A stretch of DNA of 64,000 nt from Pseudarthrobacter sp. IC2-21 (GTDB lineage Bacteria; Actinomycetota; Actinomycetes; Actinomycetales; Micrococcaceae): positions 1,798,001 to 1,862,000 of the forward strand of contig NZ_CP139145.1 in the NCBI RefSeq assembly GCF_034048115.1. Reading direction: 5' to 3'. Numbering within the stretch: the first letter of the stretch is position 1; every line of letters starts with the position of its first letter. Of this stretch, positions 51,104 through 59,257 are shown in pieces. A model generated the notes under the pieces. It made no database searches, was not told the DNA's origin, and saw nothing but the letters and a program-made list of their open reading frames with translations. Both the position numbers and the translations under genes were made by a program.

Positions 51104-51883
51104 TCAGCTGGTGCTATCGAGGATCAGGCGCGCCGCTTCCGATGGTTGGTCCCAGTGCGGGAAGTGACCGCAGTTTTCGAACCAGTGGAGCGTTGCATCC
51201 GGGAATAGCTCCGTGGCCCGCGCGGCCTCGCTGGGAGCGGTGACTTTGTCCTTCCGCCCCCATCCAATGACCATTTTGCCCTTGAGTGAGCCGGCCGGTG
51301 CGCCTTCCTGGCGTGGTCCGTGAATCAGTGCGTTGAGGGCCGGGTCCAGACTGGTCGACGTCTTGAACCCGCGAAGCTCATGCAGGACTAGATCCTGCGG
51401 CAGCTTCCATGGGTGGGCGGAGAACTGAGCCAACAGGGCCGTGCGGCCCACGGGGTTGCCGGTGAGGAAGGGCAGCGCCGGTTGGATGCGGCGCACCAGT
51501 GCGACGGATGCTTTGATGCTTGCACCAAAGATCGCTGCCTGGCGGTCATTCCAGAATCCACCAGGGTCCAGTGCGATCGTGGTGCCAGCGTGCCCTCGCC
51601 GTGCCATTTCCATCGCCATCCGGGCGCCCATGGAGCTGCCTACCAGATCAAGGTCACCCAGTTCCCCGTCGCGGATAAAGGCTTCGACGGCATCGGTCAG
51701 CGTGGCAATGGTGGTTTCGCCGGTCAGCGGCGCGGATTCGCCGCAACCGGGGAGGTCGACGGCGATGACATCGCGTTCAGCGGCCAGCGCCGGGACTACC
51801 GGGCTCCAGTTACCAATACTGGAACCGAGCCCATGGATCAGGAGGAGTGGCTTACCGGAGCCTTGCCGGGTTGAGTGCAGCAT
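51104..51883 (-). CDS. Alpha/beta hydrolase
   Basis: 259 aa from the ATG at 51883. Oxyanion segment LLLIHGLGSS, nucleophile GSSMGARM, catalytic Asp in GWGRKDKV and His in ENCGHFPHWDQP. All triad positions are present. Substrate unknown. The 5' end abuts a truncated acetyltransferase. Confidence 0.9.
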   Translation of the reverse strand: MLHSTRQGSGKPLLLIHGLGSSIGNWSPVVPALAAERDVIAVDLPGCGESAPLTGETTIATLTDAVEAFIRDGELGDLDLVGSSMGARMAMEMARRGHAGTTIALDPGGFWNDRQAAIFGASIKASVALVRRIQPALPFLTGNPVGRTALLAQFSAHPWKLPQDLVLHELRGFKTSTSLDPALNALIHGPRQEGAPAGSLKGKMVIGWGRKDKVTAPSEAARATELFPDATLHWFENCGHFPHWDQPSEAARLILDSTS

Positions 51884-51894
51884 GACTCCACTGT

Positions 51895-52131
51895 AGGGGG
51901 GCGGTGCAACATATCGGGCCCTTTTCCTTCGGCGAACGGGCCGCGCTGCCGGCAGATCCACTCCAGAGCCTGCTGTGCGGTGGGGAGTGCCGGAAGGCTG
52001 CCAATGAGAGGAATGCAAGGATCGTCCGCGAGCTCGAACGCGAGATGTACGTCGTCGTCGGTGAACTCGCGCAAAACGACTGAACTGTAGCTTGGTGGTG
52101 TGGTCGGCCAGGACGGTAAGTGCTCAGTCAT
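51895..52131 (-). pseudogene. GNAT acetyltransferase N-terminal fragment
   Basis: The frame starts MTEHLPSWP...VVLREFTDDDVHLAFELADDP and continues to LEWICRQRGPFAEGKG, the usual opening of a RimJ-type acetyltransferase. The acetyl-CoA-binding part is missing; sequence after about 51900 belongs to the hydrolase start. Confidence 0.65.
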
Positions 52132-52502
52132 ACGTCGATTATCGCCGTCGTCGCCGCGTGTTGCTCAAGATTCACCCGAGTATGCCGGACAGAGCGGGTT
52201 CCACCTTCAGCCCGTTCCGGTGAAGGATCCCCCCCCACATCAGCTGGGGTGGACGCATTTCTGAAGGCCTGTAGCACGGGCACGAAACGAGCCAGCTGTG
52301 CGTGGCACGCCCGTCGGGGCCCAGTTGTCGCACCCGGCCGCGAGGGAACGCAGGCCCGGCTGGAGCAATGGACGTCCTCAACTGCAATCTGCGTGCGAGG
52401 CGAATGGCCCTAGTCTGCGCCCCCCAGAGTTGTGACAGTGGAGAAGAACCACGCGCTGGGTTCTTTCCTCATACTCCTCATGTCCTGCTCCTGGAGGTTC
52501 TC

Positions 52503-53675
52503 ATGGCAGCTGTATGGACATTTGTCGGGATCCACACGATCGCGCCACACTCCGCTCTCGCCTTGCTCCTGACTTGGGCCCGCGATGCGCTCGCCATGGG
52601 GGCTCGGCACCCTGGCGCCCTCGCGGTCCTTCGTGCAGCCACGAAGACAGCGCAGCAGGGGGTACCCTCGGAGTACCGCAGCGTGGTCGCGGTCCGAGCC
52701 GGCAGGCCGGATGTGCTGGAGGTCGTGCTCCGCACGCTGCCGGAACCTCGAAGGGGCGAGGCGCGGGTCCGGGTTGAAGCCTCCGGCGTGAGCGCCGTCG
52801 ATGTGCAGATGCGCCAAGGAATATCGACATATCCGCCGCGGTTCCCATTCACACCCGGCTACACCGCGGTAGGCGTGGTGGACGCAGTGGGGGAAGGCGT
52901 CACCGCCGTCGCGCCTGGGGATCGGGTGGTGGTGCTGACGGAGACAGGCGGATATGCAGAGTACGTCTTCGTGCGCCGGCATCCGATGATGCGGATCCCT
53001 GCCAGCCTGGATGCGGGTGAGGTGGTGGCCGTGGCCCTGAACTACCTGGTTGCCCACCAGGCCCTCTCCCGTGCGGCCCGGATACGGCCCGGGCAGGCGG
53101 TCCTGGTCACCGGGGCCGCCGGCGGGATCGGCAGCGCCATAGTGCAGCTGGGTCAGCTGCTGGGATTGAGGATGTACGGGGCCGCCGACGCCGCGAAGTA
53201 CCACTGGCTCACCGACCACGGGGTGTTGCCCCTCGACGCCCAGGGCGCGGACGTCGTGGACATCGTGCGGCGTCTCGAGCCTGAGGGGGTGGACGCGGTG
53301 CTCGACGGGGTAGGCGGTGAGTGGGTGGACCGCGCTCTGGCGGTGCTCCGTTCCGGGGGTGTGCTGGTGGAGTACGCCAATCCCGGAAGCCCGGGCAGGA
53401 CCCTGCGCCTGCTACTCCGGGCAGTGCGCCACAACCAGGCTGGGTGCGGGGCGAGGATCCGGTCCTATAGCACGGGGCTTTGGCGGCTTGACGGCCGTCC
53501 GTTGCTGGCGGCCTGGGCAACCCTCTACGAGTTGCTCGAGGCCGGGCGGATCCGGCCGGTGATCGCCGGGCGCATCCCGCTATCGGAGGCGGCTCGGGTC
53601 CACACTCTGCTGGAGGGCGGAGACGCCATCGGCACCCTGGTCCTGATCGCGTCGCCGGCGAAAGCCGCAGAGTAA
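52503..53675 (+). CDS. Medium-chain (quinone/zinc-type) oxidoreductase
   Basis: 390 aa from the ATG at 52503, after CTGGAGG. An extra N-terminal helical segment of about 55 residues precedes the GroES-like domain (VEASGVSAVDVQMRQG..YPPRFPFTPGYTAVGVV). The Rossmann motif is TGAAGGIGSAIVQLG. No zinc-binding cysteines, so it is of the quinone oxidoreductase type using NADPH. Last gene before att-like site 3. Confidence 0.85.
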   Translation: MAAVWTFVGIHTIAPHSALALLLTWARDALAMGARHPGALAVLRAATKTAQQGVPSEYRSVVAVRAGRPDVLEVVLRTLPEPRRGEARVRVEASGVSAVDVQMRQGISTYPPRFPFTPGYTAVGVVDAVGEGVTAVAPGDRVVVLTETGGYAEYVFVRRHPMMRIPASLDAGEVVAVALNYLVAHQALSRAARIRPGQAVLVTGAAGGIGSAIVQLGQLLGLRMYGAADAAKYHWLTDHGVLPLDAQGADVVDIVRRLEPEGVDAVLDGVGGEWVDRALAVLRSGGVLVEYANPGSPGRTLRLLLRAVRHNQAGCGARIRSYSTGLWRLDGRPLLAAWATLYELLEAGRIRPVIAGRIPLSEAARVHTLLEGGDAIGTLVLIASPAKAAE

Positions 53676-53963
53676 AGACAAGACGGAACTAGCTGCCCGT
53701 AAGCCGGTCCGTTAGAGGATCCTTGAAAGCGGGTCGGTTGGTCATGCAGGTCGCTGTCCGTTTCTCCATGAGACGTTCGGAAAGGAGGGACCCGCCACCA
53801 TGATGTTCGTCGATTTCCAGCAGGAGGGCTGCCCCGTAGTGCGGTGCACATTCGGCGCCTGTCCGGTTCCAGAGGCCCGTTCTTCATTTTTCGGCGAAAT
53901 CGCTCCCCGCCCGGGCGGCCGTTTAAGCAGCGTGGTTGGGGCGGTGAAGTGGGCAAAAAGGGG

Positions 53964-54137
53964 GTGTGCACAATGTGCACACCCTGGGCTTCGGACTGGG
54001 TCGTACTGGTGCCGGACTGGCCCGGATTGGCGATGTTTGCGGGGGAGTGGCGGAAATTCAAGGGCTGGAACCCGGTTCGAGTCCCACCTCGGGCACGTTT
54101 TCCCACGTCAGAGGCTGTAGGCCTCTGAGTGTGGACG
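53964..54137 (+). repeat. att-like site 3: palindrome, tRNA-Leu 3' core, half-site
   Basis: GTGTGCACAATGTGCACAC (53964-53982), 91 bp, exact 23-bp core (54074-54096), then GTCAGAGGC and the half-site GTGTGGAC at 54129. The interval includes GAGTGGCGGAAATT just before the core, reminiscent of the tRNA D-arm. Confidence 0.8.
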
Positions 54138-54151
54138 GACAAATATCCTGT

Positions 54152-54177
54152 TATGGCCCCTTTGGGGGCTTTTCGCT
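54152..54177 (+). terminator. Terminator-like hairpin after att-like site 3
   Basis: GGCCCC TTT GGGGGC followed by TTTTC. A similar hairpin follows att-like site 4 at 58234, so the pair belongs to the repeated unit. Confidence 0.6.
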
Positions 54178-54340
54178 GGTAAACGTCTGCCTGGCCTGGT
54201 GCCTCGCAATCCTTGGAGTGGCCAGTAGTATGCCTCTTCATAGCGGGGTCAGGCCGCGGCCACATGACTCGTCTCAAATTTGATGACGTGCTGTCCAATC
54301 GGCACTACCAGCAGTCTGATGACGCTTCTCTGGTTTCGGC

Positions 54341-56791
54341 GTGGTGGCCTCTTCCGACCACAATGGAACCGTGACTGAAGACACTCCTGAAGCTGCTGGA
54401 CAAACTGCATTGCCGGGCCTTTCCAATGCGGCAGACAGGGCGCTGAGACGTGAGCTCGACGAATTGCGCCTCGACAATGCCAGGCTGCGTAAACTCGTGG
54501 AACTCACGGAATCGGAATCAAAGGCACCATACCTGGCCCAGGCTGTAATTCCTGCGGTGTTGCACCACGGTCCGGTCACCATGGAATCGTCTCCGGAAGC
54601 GAAAGTCCGTCTGTTCCAAGACCTGTTCAGGGCACGCAATGACGTGTACGCAGTCCGGTGGGAAAACTCGCGGGACGGTCGCTCCGGCTGGGTTCCTGCA
54701 GTCGCCGGTGGCTGGCGCAAGAGCGCGAACATTGCAGGTGCCAGGTTCCTGCTGCTTACTCCGGTAGTCGTTGCCGACCATTTGCGCGGGGCGCAGCATA
54801 TTGGCCTCTATCCCTTGACTGAACAGGACACCTGCTGGTGGGTCGCCGCGGACTTTGACGGGGGCGCCGCAATGCTCGATGCCCTGGCGTACGTCAAGGC
54901 GGCTCGCTTTCGGGGTATCCCCGCAGCACTGGAAGTGTCCCAATCCGGACGTGGCGCCCATGTATGGATCTTCTTCAGCACAGCTCTGCCGGCATCCGCA
55001 GCACGCCAGCTTGGCACGGGTCTCATCCACGAAGCAATGGCATTGCGTGGCAGCATGAGCCTGGCCAGTTATGACAGGCTTTTCCCCGCCCAGGACATTC
55101 ACTCGGGCAAAGGTATGGGTAACCTGATAGCGGCGCCGCTAAACGGCAAGCGCCGCCAGCACGGCACCACGTTGTTCCTCGACACTACGACCCTCGAACC
55201 ATACGAGGACCAATGGGCGTACCTTTCCAGCCTGGATCGGCTCTCGGCCGGGGACGTTCGTATGCATATCCGAAGATTGCCTGGAGTTAGGCTGGGACAA
55301 GAGGTTCGCCGGCTAGAACTGCCGCTATCGTCGAAGATCGTTCCACGCCCGGCACTGATCGTCCATGCAACATTCGCATCGCGCCTGACTCTCAGGGCAG
55401 CAGACCTTGGACCAGCCATGATCTCGGCCGTCAAGCATGCCGCATCCATGCCCAACCCTGAGTTCTATGAACGCCAACGCCAGAGGCGATCCACCTGGAA
55501 TATTCCCCGATACCTGCGCAACTACGACGAAACCCTTGACGGCGACCTGATCCTGCCGCGTGGGTTGTTGCCCTTATTACAGCAACTTGTCGAATCGAGT
55601 GGCAGCTCGCTGCGCATCGATGATGAACGGTCGGGAGGCGCTGCTCACAGCTTCGAGTGCTCGGCCCGCCTGCGCGCGGAACAACAAGACGCCGTGGACG
55701 CCGCCACTGCCGCCGAGCACGGAGTCCTGGTGGCCCCGCCCGGCACAGGCAAGACCGTTATGGCGTGTGCTGCGATGGCACTGCGTGGCGTCGCAACGCT
55801 CATTCTGGTTGATCGCAAAGCCTTGGCGGAGCAATGGCGCAGCCGCATCCGTGAATTCTTGGACGAGAAGTGCGGCCAAATCGGAGGTGGCCGTGCCAAG
55901 ACGACGGGTCGGGTCGATGTCGCGCTGTTGCCCACGCTGGCACGGCGGGAAAATGTTGCCGAGCTGACCGCCGGGTACGGTTTCGTCATCGTGGACGAAT
56001 GTCACCACGTCCCGGCGGCAGCGTTCACCCACGTCATGAACCAGATCCAGGCCCGGTACTGGCTGGGGCTGACGGCCACACCGTACCGACGGGACAAGTT
56101 GGACTCGCTGATCTACCACCAGCTCGGCCAAATCTCACACACGATTTCCACAGCTGTTCCACAGCAGCTGCCAACGCACGCACATGACATTGCCGAACCG
56201 ACGCTGACTTTGGAACTGCACCGGACCTCATACGCGTACGACGGCGCCGCAGACCCCAGCGAACCGGGCGGGATCTCTGCCATCTACAAGGACTTGATCA
56301 CCAATGAGGAACGCCTACAGCAAATTTACGACGACGTCATTGAAGCTTACGAACAGAACTCCAGAATCCTTGTACTGACTACGTGGAAAGCCCATCTTGA
56401 GTCCCTGAGGTCCCGGTTCGAGGCGGCTGGTCTGAAGCCAGTGGCTTTCACTGGGGCGATGAAAGCCAAGGAGCGACAGGCCGCCGTCGACCTTCTTGCC
56501 ACCACCGATGATTCGCAGCCTCTGCTGGTCTTGGGCACCGGCTCATATATTGGAGAAGGCTTTGACTGCCCCAAACTGGATACCCTGTTCCTTGCAGCGC
56601 CGGTGTCGTTTAAAGGCAGATTGGTCCAGTACGTCGGCCGGGTAATCCGGCCGCACCCAGGGAAAACTGTGGCGACAGTTCACGACTACTACGACGAATC
56701 AACACCCGTACTGGCCGCGTCCCTGAACAAGCGGGCTCCGGGCTACGTCTCGCTCGGGTTCCCTGATCCGCGCAAGCTCAATAGCAGATAA
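54341..56791 (+). CDS. TOTE-type primase-helicase (AEP primase plus DEAD-like helicase)
   Basis: 816 aa. A short coiled coil (residues 31-58) precedes an archaeo-eukaryotic primase-like domain with the metal pair in AADFDGG (Asp171, Asp173), His208 in GRGAHVWIFF and the HSGKGMGNLIAAPL motif. A superfamily 2 helicase follows: Walker A APPGTGKT (465-472), DECH box (552-555), SAT-type LTATPYR, motif VI QYVGRVIRP. This primase-helicase fusion is the core of TOTE conflict systems, predicted to act against invading DNA; partner nucleases or regulators are not obvious here. A GTG at 54371 is an alternative start. It dominates element 3. Confidence 0.85.
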   Translation: MVASSDHNGTVTEDTPEAAGQTALPGLSNAADRALRRELDELRLDNARLRKLVELTESESKAPYLAQAVIPAVLHHGPVTMESSPEAKVRLFQDLFRARNDVYAVRWENSRDGRSGWVPAVAGGWRKSANIAGARFLLLTPVVVADHLRGAQHIGLYPLTEQDTCWWVAADFDGGAAMLDALAYVKAARFRGIPAALEVSQSGRGAHVWIFFSTALPASAARQLGTGLIHEAMALRGSMSLASYDRLFPAQDIHSGKGMGNLIAAPLNGKRRQHGTTLFLDTTTLEPYEDQWAYLSSLDRLSAGDVRMHIRRLPGVRLGQEVRRLELPLSSKIVPRPALIVHATFASRLTLRAADLGPAMISAVKHAASMPNPEFYERQRQRRSTWNIPRYLRNYDETLDGDLILPRGLLPLLQQLVESSGSSLRIDDERSGGAAHSFECSARLRAEQQDAVDAATAAEHGVLVAPPGTGKTVMACAAMALRGVATLILVDRKALAEQWRSRIREFLDEKCGQIGGGRAKTTGRVDVALLPTLARRENVAELTAGYGFVIVDECHHVPAAAFTHVMNQIQARYWLGLTATPYRRDKLDSLIYHQLGQISHTISTAVPQQLPTHAHDIAEPTLTLELHRTSYAYDGAADPSEPGGISAIYKDLITNEERLQQIYDDVIEAYEQNSRILVLTTWKAHLESLRSRFEAAGLKPVAFTGAMKAKERQAAVDLLATTDDSQPLLVLGTGSYIGEGFDCPKLDTLFLAAPVSFKGRLVQYVGRVIRPHPGKTVATVHDYYDESTPVLAASLNKRAPGYVSLGFPDPRKLNSR

Positions 56792-56904
56792 CATCGTCCA
56801 CAGGACCGTAGGCGGCGGTGTCTGCGTTGCCACAACTCCTCGGAACCGTATTCTCGAGAGGTCACCGTCGGGCAGCCGGACACGTCTCACGCCAGTGAAC
56901 TACC

Positions 56905-56922
56905 TGATACCGCTTAGTATCA
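56905..56922 (+). promoter_or_regulatory. Probable antitoxin operator
   Basis: Perfect inverted repeat TGATAC-N6-GTATCA just before the RHH antitoxin gene, typical of an autoregulatory operator. Confidence 0.6.
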
Positions 56923-56928
56923 TCGAAC

Positions 56929-57135
56929 GTGGACATGAACCTGCGTGTTTCAGACGACTGTGACTGCCGTCCGGATGAGCCTACTGCCAAGGCGCACACC
57001 TCCAGGTCGGCGCTGCTTGGCCAAGTTGCCGGTTCGGACGTCCAAGGTCACCGGCACAGGCAGGAAATCAGCGCGGGCCTGGACTTCGTAATGCGCCACG
57101 ACGCCGGGCTGCTGAAGCGCCTGGACGATGCCTGA
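56929..57135 (+). CDS. RHH-type antitoxin
   Basis: 68 aa. The start (MNLRVSDDCD) and the middle (AHTSRSALLGQ) match ribbon-helix-helix antitoxins; the C-terminus EISAGLDFVMRHDAGLLKRLDDA is the toxin-binding tail seen with Doc-type partners. Some residues (CDCRPDEPTAK) look degenerate. ATG at 56935 or GTG at 56929. Confidence 0.55.
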   Translation: MDMNLRVSDDCDCRPDEPTAKAHTSRSALLGQVAGSDVQGHRHRQEISAGLDFVMRHDAGLLKRLDDA

Positions 57136-57136
57136 G

Positions 57137-57270
57137 TTCTCGCTTCGAATACGACGACATCGTCGCCTTGCCAGATCTACTTCTCTGCGACGCACTGCCT
57201 GGCCACAACCGTTATGGGTGTGACGGCTCGTCCCTACTGCACGTCCAACAAGTGGCGGCCGCAATATAGC
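57137..57270 (+). pseudogene. Doc/Fic-type toxin remnant
   Basis: The frame right after the antitoxin gives SRFEYDDIVALPDLLLCDALPGH, the usual opening of Doc toxins, but it ends within 45 codons, before any Fic motif (HPFxxGNKR). The toxin is deleted, leaving the antitoxin alone. Weak but consistent with gene order. Confidence 0.4.
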
Positions 57271-57271
57271 A

Positions 57272-57298
57272 CTTGAGTTGTAGAACACCTGAGTTGTA
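57272..57298 (+). promoter_or_regulatory. Direct repeats before the RelE/XRE operon
   Basis: CTTGAGTTGTA (57272-57282) and CCTGAGTTGTA (57288-57298), 16 bp apart, lie just before the toxin start. Such repeats usually bind the XRE antitoxin. Confidence 0.5.
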
Positions 57299-57300
57299 TT

Positions 57301-57663
57301 ATGGACTCGATGTGGAAAGTTGACGTGGGATTAGTTGAGCCATGGTTGTTAGGTCTTGACCAAGACTCATATGAGCAGATTATTGCTGCATTAGAGCTTC
57401 TCGCCGAGCGCGGACCTCAACTTGGTCGTCCATTGGTCGACACGGTGGTTCGTTCACGGCATAAGAATATGAAGGAGCTGCGGCCGGGGTCGAGCGGGCG
57501 GTCGGAACTGCGAATCCTGTTTGCCTTTGATCCGGAGCGGCGGGCGATCCTGCTTGTCGCGGGGGACAAGGCGGGCAACTGGAGCAAGTGGTACAAGACG
57601 AACATTCCGGTTGCTGATGACCTGTTCGATGATCATCTGAGGATTCTGAAAGGAGGGGCATAG
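57301..57663 (+). CDS. RelE/HigB-type toxin
   Basis: 120 aa. ELRPGSSGRSELRILFAFDPERRAILLVAGDKAGNWSKWYKT is the conserved core of Gp49/HigB-like toxins, which cut mRNA on the ribosome. It starts almost at the promoter repeats with no ribosome site. The stop overlaps the antitoxin start by one base. The toxin-first order is that of HigBA. Confidence 0.9.
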   Translation: MDSMWKVDVGLVEPWLLGLDQDSYEQIIAALELLAERGPQLGRPLVDTVVRSRHKNMKELRPGSSGRSELRILFAFDPERRAILLVAGDKAGNWSKWYKTNIPVADDLFDDHLRILKGGA

Positions 57664-57968
57664 TGGCGAAGTCCATGGAGGAACTACTGGCAAAGCGTCC
57701 GGTGGACCGGGCAGCTGTGAATGCCCACAAGAAGCGCATGGTCGATGAGGTCCGGGCCTACCGGCTTCGGGAGCTCCGCGAGGCCTCTGAACTGACGCAG
57801 GTCGAGCTGGCTGGGCGCCTTCATGTCAGCCAGAACAGGGTTTCCCGCATCGAGCACGGTGACATTGATCGTGCCCAGGTCGATACTTTGCGGAAATACG
57901 TCGAGGCGCTCGGCGGCCGGCTTCGCGTCGAGGTTGAACTCGGCGACGAACGAATCCAGATCGCCTGA
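57663..57968 (+). CDS. XRE-family antitoxin
   Basis: 101 aa from GTG 57663. A helical N-terminus is followed by the Cro/CI-type HTH: ASELTQVELAGRLHVSQNRVSRIEHGD, then a beta strand tail (GGRLRVEVELGDERIQI). GGAGG lies before the start inside the toxin gene. It neutralises the upstream toxin. It lies only 75 bp before the att-like palindrome, so it may keep element 3 in the chromosome. Confidence 0.9.
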   Translation: MAKSMEELLAKRPVDRAAVNAHKKRMVDEVRAYRLRELREASELTQVELAGRLHVSQNRVSRIEHGDIDRAQVDTLRKYVEALGGRLRVEVELGDERIQIA

Positions 57969-58042
57969 CGAAGCGACTCGGAGCGATCCGCGACGGCAGC
58001 CGTCTGCCCGGACAGCGCGGTCTAAAAGGTGGGAAAAAAGGG

Positions 58043-58229
58043 GTGTGCACAATGTGCACACTCTGGGGGTCGGACTGGGTCGTACTCAGGACGGATCGGG
58101 CCGGATTCGGCATGTTTCCGCGGGAGGCCAGTGTTTACAAGGGCTGGAGTCCGGTTCGAGTCCCACCTCGGGCACGTGTTTTCACTGTTCAGGGGCTTGT
58201 GGTCCTCTGAGTGTGCACAATCTGTTCAC
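58043..58229 (+). repeat. att-like site 4: palindrome, tRNA-Leu 3' core, imperfect palindrome
   Basis: GTGTGCACAATGTGCACAC (58043-58061), 91 bp, exact 23-bp core (58153-58175), then GTGTGCACAATCTGTTCAC at 58211, an imperfect palindrome. The last copy in the window and probable right end of the tandem array. Confidence 0.8.
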
Positions 58230-58233
58230 TGAC

Positions 58234-58257
58234 GGGCCCCTTCGGGGGCATTTTTTG
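58234..58257 (+). terminator. Terminator-like hairpin after att-like site 4
   Basis: GGGCCCC TTCG GGGGC followed by ATTTTTT. A good intrinsic terminator shape, matching the one after site 3. The 58258-58640 stretch holds no supported gene. Confidence 0.75.
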
Positions 58258-58640
58258 TCGGCGGCCGTCGATGTGGCCGGGTGGCTCCTTCTCCTAGTTC
58301 GGCAGCGGTGTTGCTGCGTACTTCTTCATGGCCGGGAGCGCTTGGAAGTGCATGACCTGCTGCGGCTTGGGGAGCACATCTTCTTCTTGGTCATCATGTC
58401 GCCGGCCGGACGGGCGCGCGTGCGTCCGTGTTGGGCGGAACTTTCTTGGGCATCCGGTGTTGCCGTCACCAGCGTGCCCTGGCGTTCGAGCGCGTTGTTT
58501 GCAGCCATGCCGGCCGAGGCCGCAGGTATCGCCCGGCTGGCCTAGTTCACTGCGAATAGGTCGCTATGTGAACGCTTCCGCGGCCTTGCGGCCGAAAATT
58601 GTCGACTCGTTGGCTATCGGCGGCGTTCGCACTTGTGTGG

Positions 58641-59243
58641 TCATTGAACCGGCAAGGGCTCCAAACGCGATTCTTTACGGAGGGCGGATACTCCGGGCGC
58701 CTGGCCGGGCCGGTGATCCGAGTGTCGAGCCGTCAGTGGGTGTTGAGTCCCGAAAATCCGTGATTTTGGAAGACCAAGGGGGTCTGCCGTGGTGCCTGGG
58801 CTGATATCGAGGACACGGGCCAAAACGAAGTCGTGGTCGCCGACTGACGTGATGTTCTCGATCTGGCATTCCATGGAGGCCCCCGAACCCGCCACAAGGG
58901 GTGCACCGTATTCGCCGCGGGTCCAGTAATGGTCGGCGAAGCGATCTGCTTCCTTCTTGCCAAGCTTGCGGCAGAAACCGGCCTGTCCGGAGGCCAGCGT
59001 GCTGATGCCGAGCACTGTGGATTTATTGATTTTGGGCCAACTGGTGGACTCGCGACCGACGAAGAATCCTATGAGGCATGGTTCAAGTGAGACGAACATG
59101 AATGATCCGACGGTCATGGCTGTGCGCTCTCCGGTGAGTTCGGGCTGGCCGGCGACGACGGTGACGCTGGTGGGCACCTTGGACATCACGTCCCGGACGC
59201 GGGTGGGATCGATGGTGCTGATTTGTTCGATGATGATGGTCAT
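58641..59243 (-). CDS. Flavin reductase-family protein, 3' frameshift
   Basis: 200 aa as read, start ATG 59243 after a perfect AAAGGAGG. The FMN-binding split-barrel is clear (VTVVAG, TAMTVGSFMFVSLEPCLIGFFVGRES, VLGISTLASGQ, ADHYWTRGEYGAPLVAGSGASMEC). Near 58785 the frame leaves the family: VFQNHGFSGLNTH, then a stop at 58733, is found in the next frame, so a one-base insertion replaces about 15 native residues with a 47-residue tail. It is the reductase half of two-component monooxygenases; no oxygenase is in the window. Last gene of the catabolic operon. Confidence 0.8.
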   Translation of the reverse strand: MTIIIEQISTIDPTRVRDVMSKVPTSVTVVAGQPELTGERTAMTVGSFMFVSLEPCLIGFFVGRESTSWPKINKSTVLGISTLASGQAGFCRKLGKKEADRFADHYWTRGEYGAPLVAGSGASMECQIENITSVGDHDFVLARVLDISPGTTADPLGLPKSRIFGTQHPLTARHSDHRPGQAPGVSALRKESRLEPLPVQ

Positions 59244-59257
59244 GGTGCCTCCTTTGG

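Larger units (their letters stand above)
45870..54096. mobile_element. Putative tRNA-Leu-integrated element 2 (about 8.2 kb)
   Basis: Lies between the core copies at 45847-45869 and 54074-54096. It carries a PEP-mutase-like gene, a cell-envelope cluster (cupredoxin, lipoprotein, sortase-like, CHRD), a hydrolase, a GNAT fragment and an oxidoreductase. No recombinase gene. Confidence 0.6.
54097..58175. mobile_element. Putative tRNA-Leu-integrated element 3 (about 4.1 kb, defence cassette)
   Basis: Lies between cores 54074-54096 and 58153-58175. It carries only a primase-helicase of the TOTE type and toxin-antitoxin genes. No recombinase, so probably moved in trans. Confidence 0.65.

Noticed and set aside
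54040..54096. Att copy read as a full tRNA gene
   Set aside because: Only the T-arm and the 3' acceptor strand are present; no anticodon arm and no 5' acceptor partner.
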